Made by a program: the position numbers and the translations under genes. The notes under the pieces were generated by a model that was not told where the DNA came from, searched no databases, and was given only the letters and a program-made list of their open reading frames with translations. Positions 50,560 through 62,826 of a DNA stretch of 64,000 nt are shown here, piece by piece. The number at the start of each line of letters is the position of its first letter. Position 1 is the first letter of the stretch. Source of the DNA: Rotaria sordida (taxonomy: Eukaryota; Rotifera; Eurotatoria; Philodinida; Philodinidae); NCBI GenBank assembly GCA_905250125.1, contig CAJNOL010000096.1:62001-126000 (forward strand). The letters are read 5' to 3'.

Positions 50560-51118
50560 CAAAATCAAATGATCACTTTTGTCTTGTACAATTGAGATAC
50601 TTCCTAGTGATCCAATGAGTTGGTTGTAGGACTCATTCGATAGAGATTTTTCTGTTCTACAAAACCCATCATTCTTTTTCAATAGCGCAGAATAAGGATA
50701 GGTAAAAAGTAAAATTGCGATCTCGTGTTAAAATTTTGATGAGTTTTCGGATTCTGTGTAGGTTTTTGAGAAATAATATTGTAATTGAGAGAAGAAGGTG
50801 CTATAAAAGTGTCCAGCAGATTAGGTGCTATCATTCAGATTGCACTGCTTCTACGTCTCCTCATCTAAATTGTGAAAATTTCAGTTTACAAGTTAATTAA
50901 CACTTTCGGGCAACGTGAGATTTTACCTCTCATCGTAGTTTCACTTTTTACTTGTCCTTATTCTGCACTATTTTTAGAATATAATGAAATAATATCTAAT
51001 GAAAAAAATGATGGATTTTGTAGAGTAGAAAATTCTCTGTCGAATGAGTCCTAGAACCAACTTCTTAGACTACTGAAAAGTGTCTCAATTACATAGGACA
51101 AAAGTGACTATTTTATTT
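50560..51118. repeat. Foldback element downstream of the NHL gene
   Basis: The left arm (about 50560-50745) is mirrored at about 50885-51118. CATTTGATTT excepted, matches include GATCACTTTTGTCTTGTACA against the GGACAAAAGTGACTATT region and CAAAACCCATCATTCTTTTT against AAAAAAATGATGGATTTTG. Both flank a 140-bp centre. Non-coding; borders approximate. Confidence 0.7.
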
Positions 51119-51163
51119 TGCACCACCCATTACATATATATATGTATGAAATTTAAAAGTTTG

Positions 51164-52863
51164 TTAAATGAGTTGAAAACGCCATATTCTACTGTAATAC
51201 ATTTCACTTACAAATAGATAATTCTCATTATTGCTTAATCTAACGTCCATAAGTCCTGTTAGCGATGTTGAATAACTATTAATCAATGTACCATTTCCTG
51301 CTATAGTTACTCCACTTGTCGCTCCAGAACGCCAACGTTGTATACGATTGTTGCCGGAATCACTAATATAGATAGCATTAGTTATTTTCGAAACGCATGC
51401 AGAATATGGTGAATTTAACTGATTACTTGCTGATCCTTCTCCGTTTCCACCAGCAACTGTCGTACCATTCGTTGATACATCTACATTATAACGTTGAATT
51501 CGATGATTGTTACTATCAACAACGTAGAGATACGAATTAAGGTCTTGGAAGTAGATACCACAGGGTGTATTAAGTTGATAACTACTATTTCCGGCTACAC
51601 CAGTGCCTCCTACAATTATAGCATCACTAGAGTTTGGTGTAAATTTCATTATACGATGATTAAAAGAATCACAAAGATAAATATTTCCTTGTAAATCAAC
51701 AGACAAACCAACTACAGTAGAAAAACTGTTTAGTGTATTTCCAGAAACGCCAGTTCCCGCAACTTTAACACCAATTGATGAATCTCTTTGCCAAAACATT
51801 ATTCGAAAATTCTTACTATCAGCAATGTAGATATTTAATGATGTATCAACGTATAAACCTGTTGGTCCATTCAATTGATTGAGATTGCTACCAGCTACTC
51901 CTGTACCAGCAACGATTGAACCCATTAAAGATCCTTGTTGTAATTTAATTACTCTATGATTTAGATAATCAGAAACGTATAGTGAATTGTCAATTCCCAT
52001 TGCTAATCCTGTCGGATATTGAAGAGCATCAAGAGTACTTCCTCCCGTACCATTACCATAGCCGCCAACAATAGTTCCAGTCTGCATTGATGCAACTGTA
52101 ATATAAAAATAAATGATCATTATTGTATAAATCAGATTCTATTAGAAAAATGAATATATATCGATCGTATTTTAACACCTCTAAGCACACTTCATTGAAC
52201 AAGATTCTCATATGTCTTATTAAATCTTTATTTACTATGATTAATAATATTAAACAGTTTACTAATTATAGATTATCATAAAAATTAAGAATACTTACAG
52301 CCACATTGTTGACGTGGTAAACATATATAATTAAGATCTAGACGACATTCTCCATCAATAGTACAATTAGCTCCAAGTAATTTTTGACTTTGACAAATCA
52401 ATCCATTAAAATATGTATGTGCTGGACATAGACAAGTATTATTTATACATGTCAAATATTTACTTCTTTGACAAAATGAACATGATTGTCCTAGGTTAGT
52501 AAATTGTTCTGGATAGAGTTTTATTGATCCGACACGAGATTGAGAAGATGAAGAAGCAACAATTGAACCCATAGTAGTTATATTACCTTCGAAGATACGA
52601 CAACGATGTGATTGATCATCGAAATCAAATATGTAACAAGGTACAGTTGAATGACATATTTTAACACAAGAAATCAATGATTTAGCAATGATGTCGAACA
52701 ATAGGAGAGCTTGTTCATCAATAGGAGAAAATTCAAAACCTTTACTGGATAAATTCGCTGATGATTGCCAATCACTAGAAATACTTTGATGTTGAGATGG
52801 TCTCAAAATACATCCGATAAGAATGAGAAAACTGAAGTGAAAATTGGATTTGATTATCTGCAT
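51164..52863 (-). CDS. Secreted PAN-like / NHL-repeat protein
   Basis: Exons 52863-52299 and 52095-51164 join by a 203-bp intron to 498 residues. A signal peptide (residues 1 to about 20, FHFSFLILIGCIL) leads into a Cys-containing PAN/apple-like region (SCVKICHSTVPCYIFDFDD, CRIFEG). A short Cys-rich EGF-like stretch follows (GQSCSFCQRSKYLTCINNTC, then GANCTIDGECRLDLNYICL). Exon 2 encodes six NHL repeats forming a beta-propeller, each with the pattern PxGLxVD...LYVSDxxNHRI (LYVSDYLNHRVIK, IYIADSKNFRIMF, IYLCDSFNHRIMK, LYVVDSNNHRIQR, IYISDSGNNRIQR, LFVSEMYYSRIWR) separated by VAGTGVAG-type loops. Such proteins form large families in rotifers; ligands are unknown. The ATG lies 1 nt after a TTTCTTTAG acceptor, which decided the start. 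No defects. Confidence 0.92.
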
Positions 52864-52866
52864 TCT
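52864..52866 (-). promoter_or_regulatory. Acceptor-like TTTAG abutting the NHL gene start
   Basis: Minus-strand TTTTTCTTTAG ends one base before the ATG. It may be a 5'-UTR intron acceptor or a trans-splice site. Confidence 0.5.
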
Positions 52867-55800
52867 AAAGAAAAACAAAATAGAATAGAATTTCAAGTGT
52901 TTTTAATGAATACATATAGAAATTCTCTATGAGCATTAAGTAAAGAAAGATTATTTTTATGAAAAAAAAGTAGAGAGAAACTAATATAGTATTCAATGTA
53001 AATTTTGTTTCCACTTAAAAAAAAAGGAAATGATATATATTGTCAAATTAAAAAACATTTTTGATTCACAGTCTCATATATATAAAATCTTCATTACTTT
53101 TGATATGTCTCTCGAAAAAACATTGCAACATACAACCAAGCAAAATTTTGTTCATCTTGAAAAAAAATTTTATTAGATCTGAAACTTTCACCAAATGAAA
53201 TGACTCAAGTTTTATTTTGTCATCATTCTAGACTACAAGGTTTTTAAACGGTGCTTGATCGTAAATCGAACACTCGATTATTCTTTATTTATCATCTCTT
53301 TTTCAATCATATGTTATAGGAATTTATGATTGAAATAAAACAGATCATATTTCAATCATGAAACGACTTTCGACTGACAATATTATCACCAACACTATGA
53401 GATTAATTTATATCTAGTAGAGTTAAAGTCTATAATAAAGTGAATGATTAGGCGTGCGATAGCTCACAGCTCAACGATTCGTAAGAACCGAATCAAATAA
53501 CTGATAATAAACTCTTTTTTTATAAGTTGAGCTATAGAGTCCTCCGTTTACCATATGCAATTGGTTTGCGAGACTTTTATTTAAGGTCACGTAAGTCGTG
53601 TTGCAAACCTGAGTTAAAATAGGCTTCCATTCGAGTGAAGTGAACTGACTGATAATTAACAGTTCAGTTAGTTCATATGGATCTTTTATATTTTTAGACG
53701 AGAGTAACTAAATGTCTTATACTCTCTACTGCGATCGATCATAGATGCAAAGAAGCATCGCTGCAAAATGATCTAGATATTTGAATATGGTACCTAGTGC
53801 TCTATCGTTTTCTAATGGGCTAAATTAGTCTAAATTAATATAAAAGTATTGTGTGCAGACAGTATTTCGTATTGATGAATATAATAACTTAATTTCGATT
53901 TCATACGTTTTTCTTTCTAAATTTGTATACAAACTGTTTCACTACCAGTGATCCAACGATGTCAGAGAACTTTTAGAAATGGAAAACACTTTTTTTTCAA
54001 AAAAAAAATAATGAACCCTATTAGTAATGAGCATCCTTCTTGTCGACTAGCTGTCATCTTGTAACAGCTATTTCACTTTTCTATCACTCTCTTATACTTA
54101 AAACAAATATTAAAATAGGAAATGATATAAATCAATATTATAATATTTCATAAATGATAGAAGATGAAAAGAAGAGAAAATTATTTTTCTAGAACTTTTC
54201 TTATCTGTTGCTATAGATCATTGAAAAACTTTTAGGCTAATATAAGTCATAATAGAAATTCTATTCTATATATTTATATTTGAAATAAAGGTTTATTTAT
54301 TTGCATCAATAAATGAATTTCCAAATAATTTATTCGAAATTGAATAGAGTATGATCATTTTTAAGACTTACATGGAGCTTTATAGTAAGTATAGTCAATA
54401 AAGTTATTAGAGAAAAATTTTATAAATATTTAAGTTCAAATGAAAAAAGATAAGAAGTAATATTAAATAAAAAAAAGAAGAAAATGAAAGTATCTATGAA
54501 TGTACCATCAAAATAAAAAAACTAAATAGGAGAAATTAATAAAGATTTCAATATAAAACATCTCATTCAATAAAAATTTGATATAAGTATCCAACAAATG
54601 TCGAATTAATATGCGATTCTTAAAAAAAAAAACATTTATCTCAAAATTTTTCGATTTAATTTTTATGTTTCTACGAAATGCTTCTTTGTACTTATGTTTG
54701 TTTTCCTATGAGAAAAAGATGCATATATTGCTTCTTCATTCATAGACATTATCCTTTTCTCAACACTCTTAAAATATCATTTCTAATTTCATTTTCGTTC
54801 TCAATCATTTAATTAACCAATATGAAATAAATAATTTCTTCGAATAACCTAACTTCATATTGTAGTATACCACATTAGATATGCATTTGCTGAAGTCTTC
54901 ACGACAAAAAGTACCTCTCACCTTTTCCTCTTTTTATGAATAATTGAAATAAAATGAGAAAAAATTCTTCTCAAAGATTTTCTAGTTTGTAGGTGAAAAT
55001 CAACTATCGTTTTACCTCATCTTGATACAATACGAGATCATAACAATTAAAATAGATTCTAATGCAAAGAATTATCTTCTGAATTGCTTCTGACTAACGC
55101 TCTATTATAAATAATGGGAGTAACATTTTTTTATGGCGTAATTTCTTATCAATCTAAGTCTTACGTTAAATGAATGCAGATAATTTGATTTACTCCTTTT
55201 TTTTTTAAATTTGTTTAGTAGATAGATAAAATATTAATGTGCAAGGAAAATCTATTCAACTAAGGTGTGAACAAATTGACCACAATCACATATGTAACAT
55301 CTATATAGCAAAAAAATTTTAAAAAAATCCCTGAAGAGTGCATTAAGATTTTAGAGTGTGAGTCTTCGCTTCATCAACACTCAAAACCAGATTCAGATCC
55401 CCGCAGCCACACCCTATAGTTTTCATTTGCCCTAGATTTGAATTTCCTTTCAACATTCACACAGATAACAGAAATAGGTTTGATTTATTCACACTAAACA
55501 TTATCACTTACATTATTATTGTCAAGAGAAAATCTCAGAATTGATTTTATAGAAAAGTTTCTATTTGTGCTATTTTTATGCAACAATACAATTAACAACT
55601 TTTACAGAAAAAAAAAACTTAACTCTTCAAAAAGTATAAGCTTCTCTAACAAACAACAACTATTTACATTTTGGACAAGAAATATCACATTTATAGATAC
55701 TTGTTTGAAAACATTGATATTTCAACTTTCTGACAACATTAATCCACTAGAATTATCGCGTCAGTTACGCCTAGTGTATTTCATTTTGTCGATCATTTTG

Positions 55801-56210
55801 TTGATTAAATTCCTCTGTTTCTTCATACGATATGCAATACTTGTAAATGCTTATTTCAATTCAATAGCCACAGAATATATTTTTCTTTATAATTCTAATA
55901 TTATTGTTTTAAAATCTTTTTTTTCATCTTTTTTTAATTTGGATTCGAGATGAATACTTGAAAAAAATAAAAATTTCATTAGCATGTTCATAGTTCTTTT
56001 ATAATAATTGAGTTTATTTCTTTGAAAAGAAATCTTTTGATATTCATTTTTTAATTGAATAACAGAAATAAATGAGAACCAATGTCTTATATTTTTATAA
56101 AAAAAAAATAATATTTATATAAATAATCATATTGATGAATATCTATATATATATATTAGCGCTAATTCTAAAATGCAAATTGTATCTTTTCTTTCAATTT
56201 TGTCGATATA
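52867..56210. other. 3.3-kb gene-free interval
   Basis: AT-rich. The longest frame (55519-55953) is mostly hydrophobic low-complexity translation without a domain or partner exon, and it is not accepted. No repeat borders were recognised. Confidence 0.5.
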
Positions 56211-56815
56211 ATGTCATTATTAACTAAAATCGATGCTCAAATGAATTATATCCTATTACTTATTAAACAAATGCCGAAATCTTCCAAGAAAAACATGAAT
56301 AAACCATCTAAAAAAGAATCTCTTTTGATTTTATCAGGAAATAATAATAATAGAAATGCAATTTTATCTTTATCAACATCAAAAAATAATAATCAAGAAA
56401 AAAATCTACCAACAAATTTTCATTTAGTATTAAAAGATAATCAAAGTGATTTACTAACATCTGAAAATTTTCCTTTTAGTCACATATGCAATCGTGATGT
56501 GGATTATATTTTCTTTTCTTTTTTTTATATTAAATAAAAAACTTTTTTATTTAGATACGTCATTTACCATTGTCAAAACGAAATGATACTGATTTAGATC
56601 GTCTTCGTTCATGTTATATATTAACAATGACTGATTTAATTGGCCGTTATTTGATTCATAAAACACCTGATGAATTTCGACAGTTTTTAATTGAAAAAGT
56701 ACAATGTAGTCAATCATTTACTGATGAAATTATTCAATTGCTCTATATATGGACACTACACAATTTACAAATTGGAAGAGGAACACGAACAACAACACTT
56801 AAACAATATTTGTGA
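56211..56815 (+). CDS. Unidentified two-exon protein
   Basis: Exons 56211-56498 and 56555-56815 join in phase 0 across a 56-bp GT-AG intron to 182 residues. The N-terminal half is Lys/Asn/Ser-rich and probably disordered. The second exon encodes a compact, mainly helical segment (LDRLRSCYILTMTDLIGRYL, HKTPDEFRQFLIEKVQ, IIQLLYIWTLHNLQIGRG). The composition and the exact intron make it look like a real gene, but no family is recognised and no signal peptide is visible. An alternative donor cannot be excluded. Confidence 0.65.
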
Positions 56816-57424
56816 ATGATTTTTTTCAAATCTTATACATTTTAATGTTTCGATCTAGTTTTTCAGTTATGATAAATCTCAAAAGTTGATTTCGTTTATT
56901 GACAACTTCTCAGTTTATTTTCATCGATTTGAATATATTCCAGTAATATAAATCATTTATCTTAAAACATCAAGATGTAGTTTTTTATCATAACTAAATT
57001 ATAAAAATTCATGTCATTGAAATAAATGTGTAAAATATTTTAGTGTCTTATTTTTAATTTTCACTCAATCGGATATGAAAATCGTTTCATCGACATGTCG
57101 AAATCTTTCTGTCTAAAAGACAAATAGAAATGATTTTGTACAGTCTAATTTCAATCGAATGAAAACATTTTTTCGTGAAATCAATATAATACTTCTTCTA
57201 CTCTTTCCAATTGAACACATATTTGAAATAATTCATGTGACAGAAGAATTATCTCTAATTGATAACAAATATGTAAATAGACAATTCGAGACTCGGTTTC
57301 TTTAAGATAAAACAAACTTTTTTCTTTATTTAGTATGTGCAGAAATTATAACGAATATAATCTCGAAATTTTATTTTATCATAGATATATATTTCAAATT
57401 CTATCAACATTCAAACTTATCTTA
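56816..57424. other. 3' flank, nothing recognised
   Basis: About 600 bp of AT-rich sequence with no frame or repeat supported. Confidence 0.55.
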
Positions 57425-57652
57425 CAGTACTGCTCAAAATTATAAGAACAGACAGTTTTTTACTTTTCTATTCTTTTTTTCGTAGAAGTTTTTTCTATTT
57501 GCAGCAATTTGTGTGTCTAGACATATGCATTTCAATGTAGTCTCTCCGATGATGCAGTCAGATGCTGTTGTTCCGAATTTCAAGTTTGCACAAATGCAAA
57601 TTTATTGAAAGTCCTGCCTCTGAAAAACATCAGTAAAAAACACTGGCCAAGC
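57425..57652 (+). mobile_element. Tc1-like transposon end (copy 1)
   Basis: It starts CAGTACTGCTCAAAATTATA after TA, the style of Tc1-family termini. The 228 bp match, in the same orientation, the last 230 bp of the window (63772-64000), with shared stretches such as CAACAATTT-like, AACATCAGTAAAAAAC and ATTTCAAGTTTGC. No transposase coding is seen and the downstream end was not found, so this is a truncated copy or one end of a longer element. Confidence 0.68.
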
Positions 57653-57837
57653 TCAGTTTTTTGGCTACTAAAATAAAAATATAGATGAGTACACTTTTTG
57701 TGTACTCAAAAAGTTCATAGACTCTAGAATCGGTCAGTGTGTCCGGCCGTCCGGCCGTTTACACGATAACTTTTGAAAGCAGAATCCGATCGCGATGAAA
57801 TTTTCTACACAGTTTAGTCTCAACAATATCTCGGTCG

Positions 57838-57972
57838 AGAGTAGTGCCCGGCGTGACTGCCGTGACTACCAGTGAGTCACGGTCACGGTCACGGCCGTGA
57901 CCGTGCGTGACTTTTTTCAAAGATCGTGACCGTGACCGTGACTGGAGCTTGGTCACGGTCAGTCACGGGAAC
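57838..57972. repeat. GTGACCGTGACC-rich palindromic repeat
   Basis: It begins TAGTGCCCGGCGTGACTGCC and consists of reiterated GGTCACGGTCACGG units in both orientations. It is strongly GC-rich in AT-rich DNA. It resembles the end region of a hAT-type MITE built from a short unit, but a matching inverted end was not found. Confidence 0.6.
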
Positions 57973-57989
57973 TTTTTCGAAATTTTGAA

Positions 57990-58510
57990 AATCCCTGAGG
58001 GGGAGTAGGAGGACCTTCGGGAAGCTACCGTCTCCCACCTGGTCATCAGTTTTTATGAATAATTGGGAAGTTTCGAGTATTTGTGATTTTGGAAACTTCT
58101 GAGGGGAAGTACGGACACCTCCGCGAAGCTACCCTCCTCCGATCATCACTTTTAATAGCAAACAGACCCCTAGTCTCAATCCTGTTCATTTCTTGAGAAA
58201 TTTTGCAAGGATCTGTCAGGATTCTAAGTCTCCAAGATCTTATCAAGTTTTCCTCAGGATCCCGGCTTAGTTCCTGATAATTCCTGCTGCCAGGATTTCT
58301 CATAGTTATACAGGATCCTGTTTAGGATTTCTTTCCGGATCTGGCCAGATGTATTTGTAGATCATGAATACAAGATCCTTCAAAGGATTCATTCATGATC
58401 CTACTTAGAATCCTAACAGAGATAATGGAGAGGATTCTCTCAAGATTTTATCAAATTTTAGACAAGATCTGATACGGATCTTGATACAAGGATCCAGTCA
58501 ACTTTTGCAG
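57990..58510. repeat. Diverged direct duplication and GGATC-rich tract
   Basis: A ~75-bp stretch at about 57993-58060 (CTGAGGGGGAGTAGGAGGAC, GGGAAGCTACC) recurs diverged at about 58100-58160. From 58190 to 58510, AGGATC/GGATCCT/AGGATT motifs recur irregularly every 15-40 bp. It lies next to an assembly gap, as expected of a repeat that breaks assembly. Confidence 0.55.
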
Positions 58511-58614
58511 CTAAAACTGAGGAGCGTCGCAACCAAAAGTCAACAAGAGAGTATATCAGTGACTGTGCTTGTCAGTTAATGCAAGTAGAACTTCTGTTCA
58601 CACCCACAACCACA

Positions 58615-58714
58615 NNNNNNNNNNNNNNNNNNNNNNNNNNNNNNNNNNNNNNNNNNNNNNNNNNNNNNNNNNNNNNNNNNNNNNNNNNNNNNNNNNNNNN
58701 NNNNNNNNNNNNNN
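58615..58714. other. Assembly gap (100 N)
   Basis: Exactly 100 N after the repeat-rich tract. Confidence 0.95.
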
Positions 58715-59974
58715 TCTTCTATCTTATTATAATGATACTAGTTGAAGAGTGATCAAATAACACAGAAAAATAGACCATCGTTTTCTCTATCACTAGATAA
58801 AAAAAAGAAAATTTCTTCAAGTTTACCATACAGTATTAAAGTGTCATTGTCACTACTTTTGGAATACCCTAAGTAGATATATCGAAGAAAATTGAAATTA
58901 TCTTATTTTATTTCATGTCAGTCTATACCGAATTCAAATTTTATTGTTTTTACCATTAAATATGGTATTTCTTCCGGAATAATACCAAAGTATATTAATG
59001 AATTCTATTTTTTAGTTTAGCAGTTGATGTTGATGTTAAAAGTAATATGAAATTTCTTGTGCAAGGAAGAATTATGTAATTGAAATAATATATAAATTAA
59101 TAAAAAAAATTCACTGCACTTTTGCATTACATCTACGTATTTAATTCAAATTTAATAATTATCGAAAATTTTTCAATTGTTCATCTGTATTTTCATTTAT
59201 TTGTCTTACAAATTTAATTATTATTTACAGTATACTTTTAATAACTCGAATATAAAATGAAAATATACCACAAAAAAAAGAGAACTTTCTTTTTCTCATT
59301 TTTTTCATAATTACATCAATTTTTCTGTTGTCTTCATATTATTCTTATTACATAAACTAAAAATTAAAAAAAAATTGTATAAACAAAATAATACTCTATA
59401 TACTGATTCGATTTTATATAAAATAAAGCATGAGTACTATCTTTTCTCTAAATCTGCTATTGAAAGATTTAAGATGTTTACTTGCTTGCTCATAAAATTG
59501 TTTTCGAGATTCAACTTCTGATGTTGAATGAGAAGTCATCACTGTACTTATGATACGATTACATATGTGAAAATGAATGTTCTGCTTTTTTATTTACAGT
59601 TTATGTAGACGAATAATTATTTTTTTCTATTGATAGTCAGATCAACAATCAATAAAAAAAAATATCGCTGTTTCGCGCCTACTAAAACTAATTTTGCCTA
59701 AGTTTAATTTTGCCTAAAGTTTAATTTTGCCTGGGACATATATCTAATATAAGAGACATAAACTAAAATGATAACTTAGAATTTTCAACCAACACAGAAT
59801 TAAGGGTTCATTCACAATTTAGAACCCCAAGCATCTGATTGGTCAGAGAACCAGCATGAAAATGAAGGTGAAGGCGAGAAAGTTAATGAAAAAGAGATAT
59901 ATTGGGGTTCTAAGATGTAAAAGTATCGAATTAAGGAAAATATAAATGAAATGTTATCGATATTTACAATAGTT
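58715..59974. other. Gene-free interval
   Basis: AT-rich. Three near-tandem copies of TTTAATTTTGCCTAA lie at about 59690-59732, and a short inverted pair (TTAGAACCCCAA / TTGGGGTTCTAA) at 59819 and 59907. No genes. Confidence 0.55.
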
Positions 59975-60168
59975 GCCGGCGGCGGCGGCTCGATAATTTT
60001 AAAATTTCGAATACTATCGGCGGCGCGGCGGCTGTAATTAAAGTGCCTCAGCGGCGACGGCTTAAAAATTTCTAAAATTTCTACTGTCATGGCGGCGGCG
60101 GCTTAAAATTTTTCGAGTTTATCGGCGGCGACGGCGGCTCAGCCGCACGGCTTACACCTCTACCTGCG
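59975..60168. repeat. CGG/GGC-rich repeat, likely one-ended MITE
   Basis: Blocks of GGCGGCGGCGGCT alternate with short AT-rich spacers (AAAATTTCGA, AAATTTCTAAAATTTC). The right end CGGCTTACACCTCTA, read inverted, is TAGAGGTGTAAGCCG, a hAT-style terminus. No matching left end was found. Confidence 0.6.
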
Positions 60169-60274
60169 ACATACTATTTTAGAAAAAATAGTCTTGTCTT
60201 TGCATATTAACAATATATTCTCCAACTCAATTTTCGATGTTGATTTCGAGTATCGTATTCAATTTGGTTGTAAA

Positions 60275-60780
60275 TCTAAATATATTATGTTCAGTGTCTG
60301 TCTGTACTGGGCCAAAGGTCAAATAAGGCTATAAGCGGAAGACCCATGGGCTACTATATTAGAGTACCCATAGGTCCTTAAAGGCTATCCTAAGGGAATA
60401 TCTATAGATCCTTAAAGGCTATTATATGGGGGTATCCATAGGTCCTTAAGGGCTATCCTATGGGGGTACCCATAGGTCCTTAAGGACTATTATATGGGAT
60501 ACCCATAGGACCTCAAGGAAGTAAGGCAGGAAGGAGATAGGTAATAAGGGATAAAGCAATAAGGAGATAAGGATACAAGAACTACAATGGATATAAGACT
60601 ATAAGGGCGAAGGCTACCTGAACTATAAAAATATGTGCAATATAAGAGTATCAAGCCTTAGGGTTATCTATATACATAATATCGGGTGTCTGTATGTCTG
60701 TTACCGGGTGAAAAGTTAAACGTTTAAGGTCATACGTTAAAGGAGGATACAGGCGTGCAGTATGCATGGGTTCTCGCTAG
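60275..60780 (+). mobile_element. Short non-autonomous Helitron (second copy)
   Basis: 506 bp, starting TCTAAATATATTATGTTCAG after A and ending hairpin-CTAG before T, with sequence closely similar to both ends of the 2387-5050 element. The interior is an array of ~36-40-bp units around CCCATAGGTCCTTAAGG with a self-complementary core. The start motif (GTGTCTGTCTGTACTGGG) recurs as a direct copy near the 3' end (about 60681-60708: GTGTCTGTATGTCTGTTACC). Confidence 0.88.
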
Positions 60781-62124
60781 TAGAGATATAATGGTTAAAA
60801 TCACCAAATACGCGTCCATTGTCTAGTATATTATTCATGATATTGATTTTTTTTTCAAAACCATAATTTTTCAAAAGAGATGAGTTGGTTAATCGATAGT
60901 TTCTTAAATTTTATTGGATGATCAATAATACTAATATTTTCGATTTATATCTTATATTAGAAAAATTTGCTTTTTACATTAGAGTAACACTAATTCGTGT
61001 TAATTCTGGTTAACAAGTAATTAAACATAAATGACACAAAAGAAAATCATCTTTAATAAATTTTTCCATGATATTATATCTATAAATAGTTCACTACAAA
61101 ACTATAATAGAACGAACAATATCTCATATGCATATTAAACTCTAGAAAGATTTTTAAAAAAATACTCACTTAATATGGAACTTAAGGATTTAATCAGTTA
61201 GTCAATAATGAACCAGTTTGCTTTCTATTGCATGCATAAAATAGTGAAGATGTTCTTTATCACTTGACAAATTTTTCTGGGAAAAGTTAGGATAATAATG
61301 CTCTCCTTCATAAACAAGCCGCTATATTGTTTCAGTTTAAATCAAGAAAATATTTGAAACTTTCTCAACAACAATGAGCAGCAACTGAATAAAACGAATT
61401 GTGGAAAAAGTAGTTTTCCATTGCTCTATACTATTTCGATACTCCATACATTGTGAACAGCAAATGACAAAGACCTGTTATATTTAAATGCTCTTTGATA
61501 AGAATGCCCAAAATTAAAAAAAAATAGTATTCTCCAAAACTATAATGATTCGGAGTTATTGCTAAAATCAGGACTTGTTACAATGCACGATACATATATA
61601 TATATATGGACACTTTTATCTATTACTAGAGACTATTATCCACTTGTATCATGTAATCTTTATGTCACCATTAGCAATAAATCTTTCCTAGACTTTTCAC
61701 AAAGTAGTACATGCAAACTGTGTTGAATGTGATGTATCTTTCTTTTTCTACATTCAAACACTCATGCCCATCCTTCCTAGTTGTGGCGTTTTTATTGCGA
61801 TATTTTTCTATACTCGTTGATGCCGTTTGTGAACGAGTGCTAGAAAATCTGATTGATAAATAGAAAATTATTTTTCGAATTTAATAGCTATTTAGTAGCG
61901 ATTGACTATGTAATAATATAAGAAAATAAATGAGGTTCAGTATGATATAATTTATCAGTAATTGATTAATATCAAATTTACATAATTAAAATGTATTCTA
62001 AAAATAATGTTTATTATTTCAAGAATTATAAATCGGTTAGCCGAATATTTACTACTATACTATACAGAGACGAACTAATACTACTCGACTATTCAGAACA
62101 AGGTTTCATCCATGATTTTTTGTT
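60781..62124. other. Gene-free interval
   Basis: About 1.3 kb of AT-rich sequence; nothing supportable on either strand. Confidence 0.55.
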
Positions 62125-62510
62125 TCAAATACGAACGATTATATAAGGGTATTTGTAAAACATGCGAACATCCACGAACACCTATATCTTTTGATAGTGT
62201 GTAGCCCTACTTGAATTAGATACATGCTCAAAGTTTTAGATTGTTATATGCTCGCGTAAGGAAAATAGAATCGACCTACTCTTTCAATTATAAGACTTAA
62301 AATTGAAAAGGTAGGTCCATGTTATTTTTCTTATACGAGTATATAAAAGGCTGAAATTTAGAGGATGTATCTAACTCGAGTAGGGCTACACACTATCAAA
62401 AGATATGGTTGTTCGTGGAATCCATTCAGTGAGATCTATCTACCGATAATATCAGCTGTCGATTTGGGAATGTTCGTGTATTTTAGAAATACCAATTATA
62501 TAATATTTTC
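62125..62510. repeat. Foldback repeat, near-complete palindrome
   Basis: ATATCTTTTGATAGTGTGTA (62185-62204) is mirrored by TACACACTATCAAAAGATAT (62386-62405). The symmetry continues inward (TCGACCTACTC... against ...GTAGGTCCATG) and outward (GGTATTTGTAAAACATGCGAAC against GTTCGTGTATTTTAGAAATACC), centred near 62295. Non-coding; the open frame at 62365-62577 lies inside it. Confidence 0.8.
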
Positions 62511-62826
62511 TTTCGAAATAGGGTCAAAAGTAATGATTTTTGTTGGTCAATATAACAAATGTTCAAGATCTAGTTGAGTCATTTCATATCGGAACACTAT
62601 TGACAATCAAAAAGTAGCCAAACGAAGAAAACAAAAAGGAGTAGAATGTTATAACAACTAGTTTACTTTTTGGATATCACTGCAACTTATGCAAATATTA
62701 ATTTTAAAAATGTAATCGTTTTAAAAAGAAATATCTGACTAAGCGCTTGAAAAAAAAAATGTTTATTTAAGTATTTCTCTTCTAACTAAGTTATATGTAA
62801 AGGATTTTTTTAAAGAATTTTTTTAC

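Noticed and set aside
55519-55953. 144-codon plus-strand frame
   Set aside because: Composition is that of random AT-rich translation (Phe, Leu, Ile, Asn, Ser); no domain, no splice partner, no convincing signal or topology.
57759-57956. Arg/Ser/Asp-rich minus-strand frame resembling an SR protein
   Set aside because: It is the translation of the GTGACC repeat; periodic and without flanking coding sequence.
62365-62577. 70-codon plus-strand frame
   Set aside because: Lies within the right arm of a palindromic repeat and has no protein-like features.
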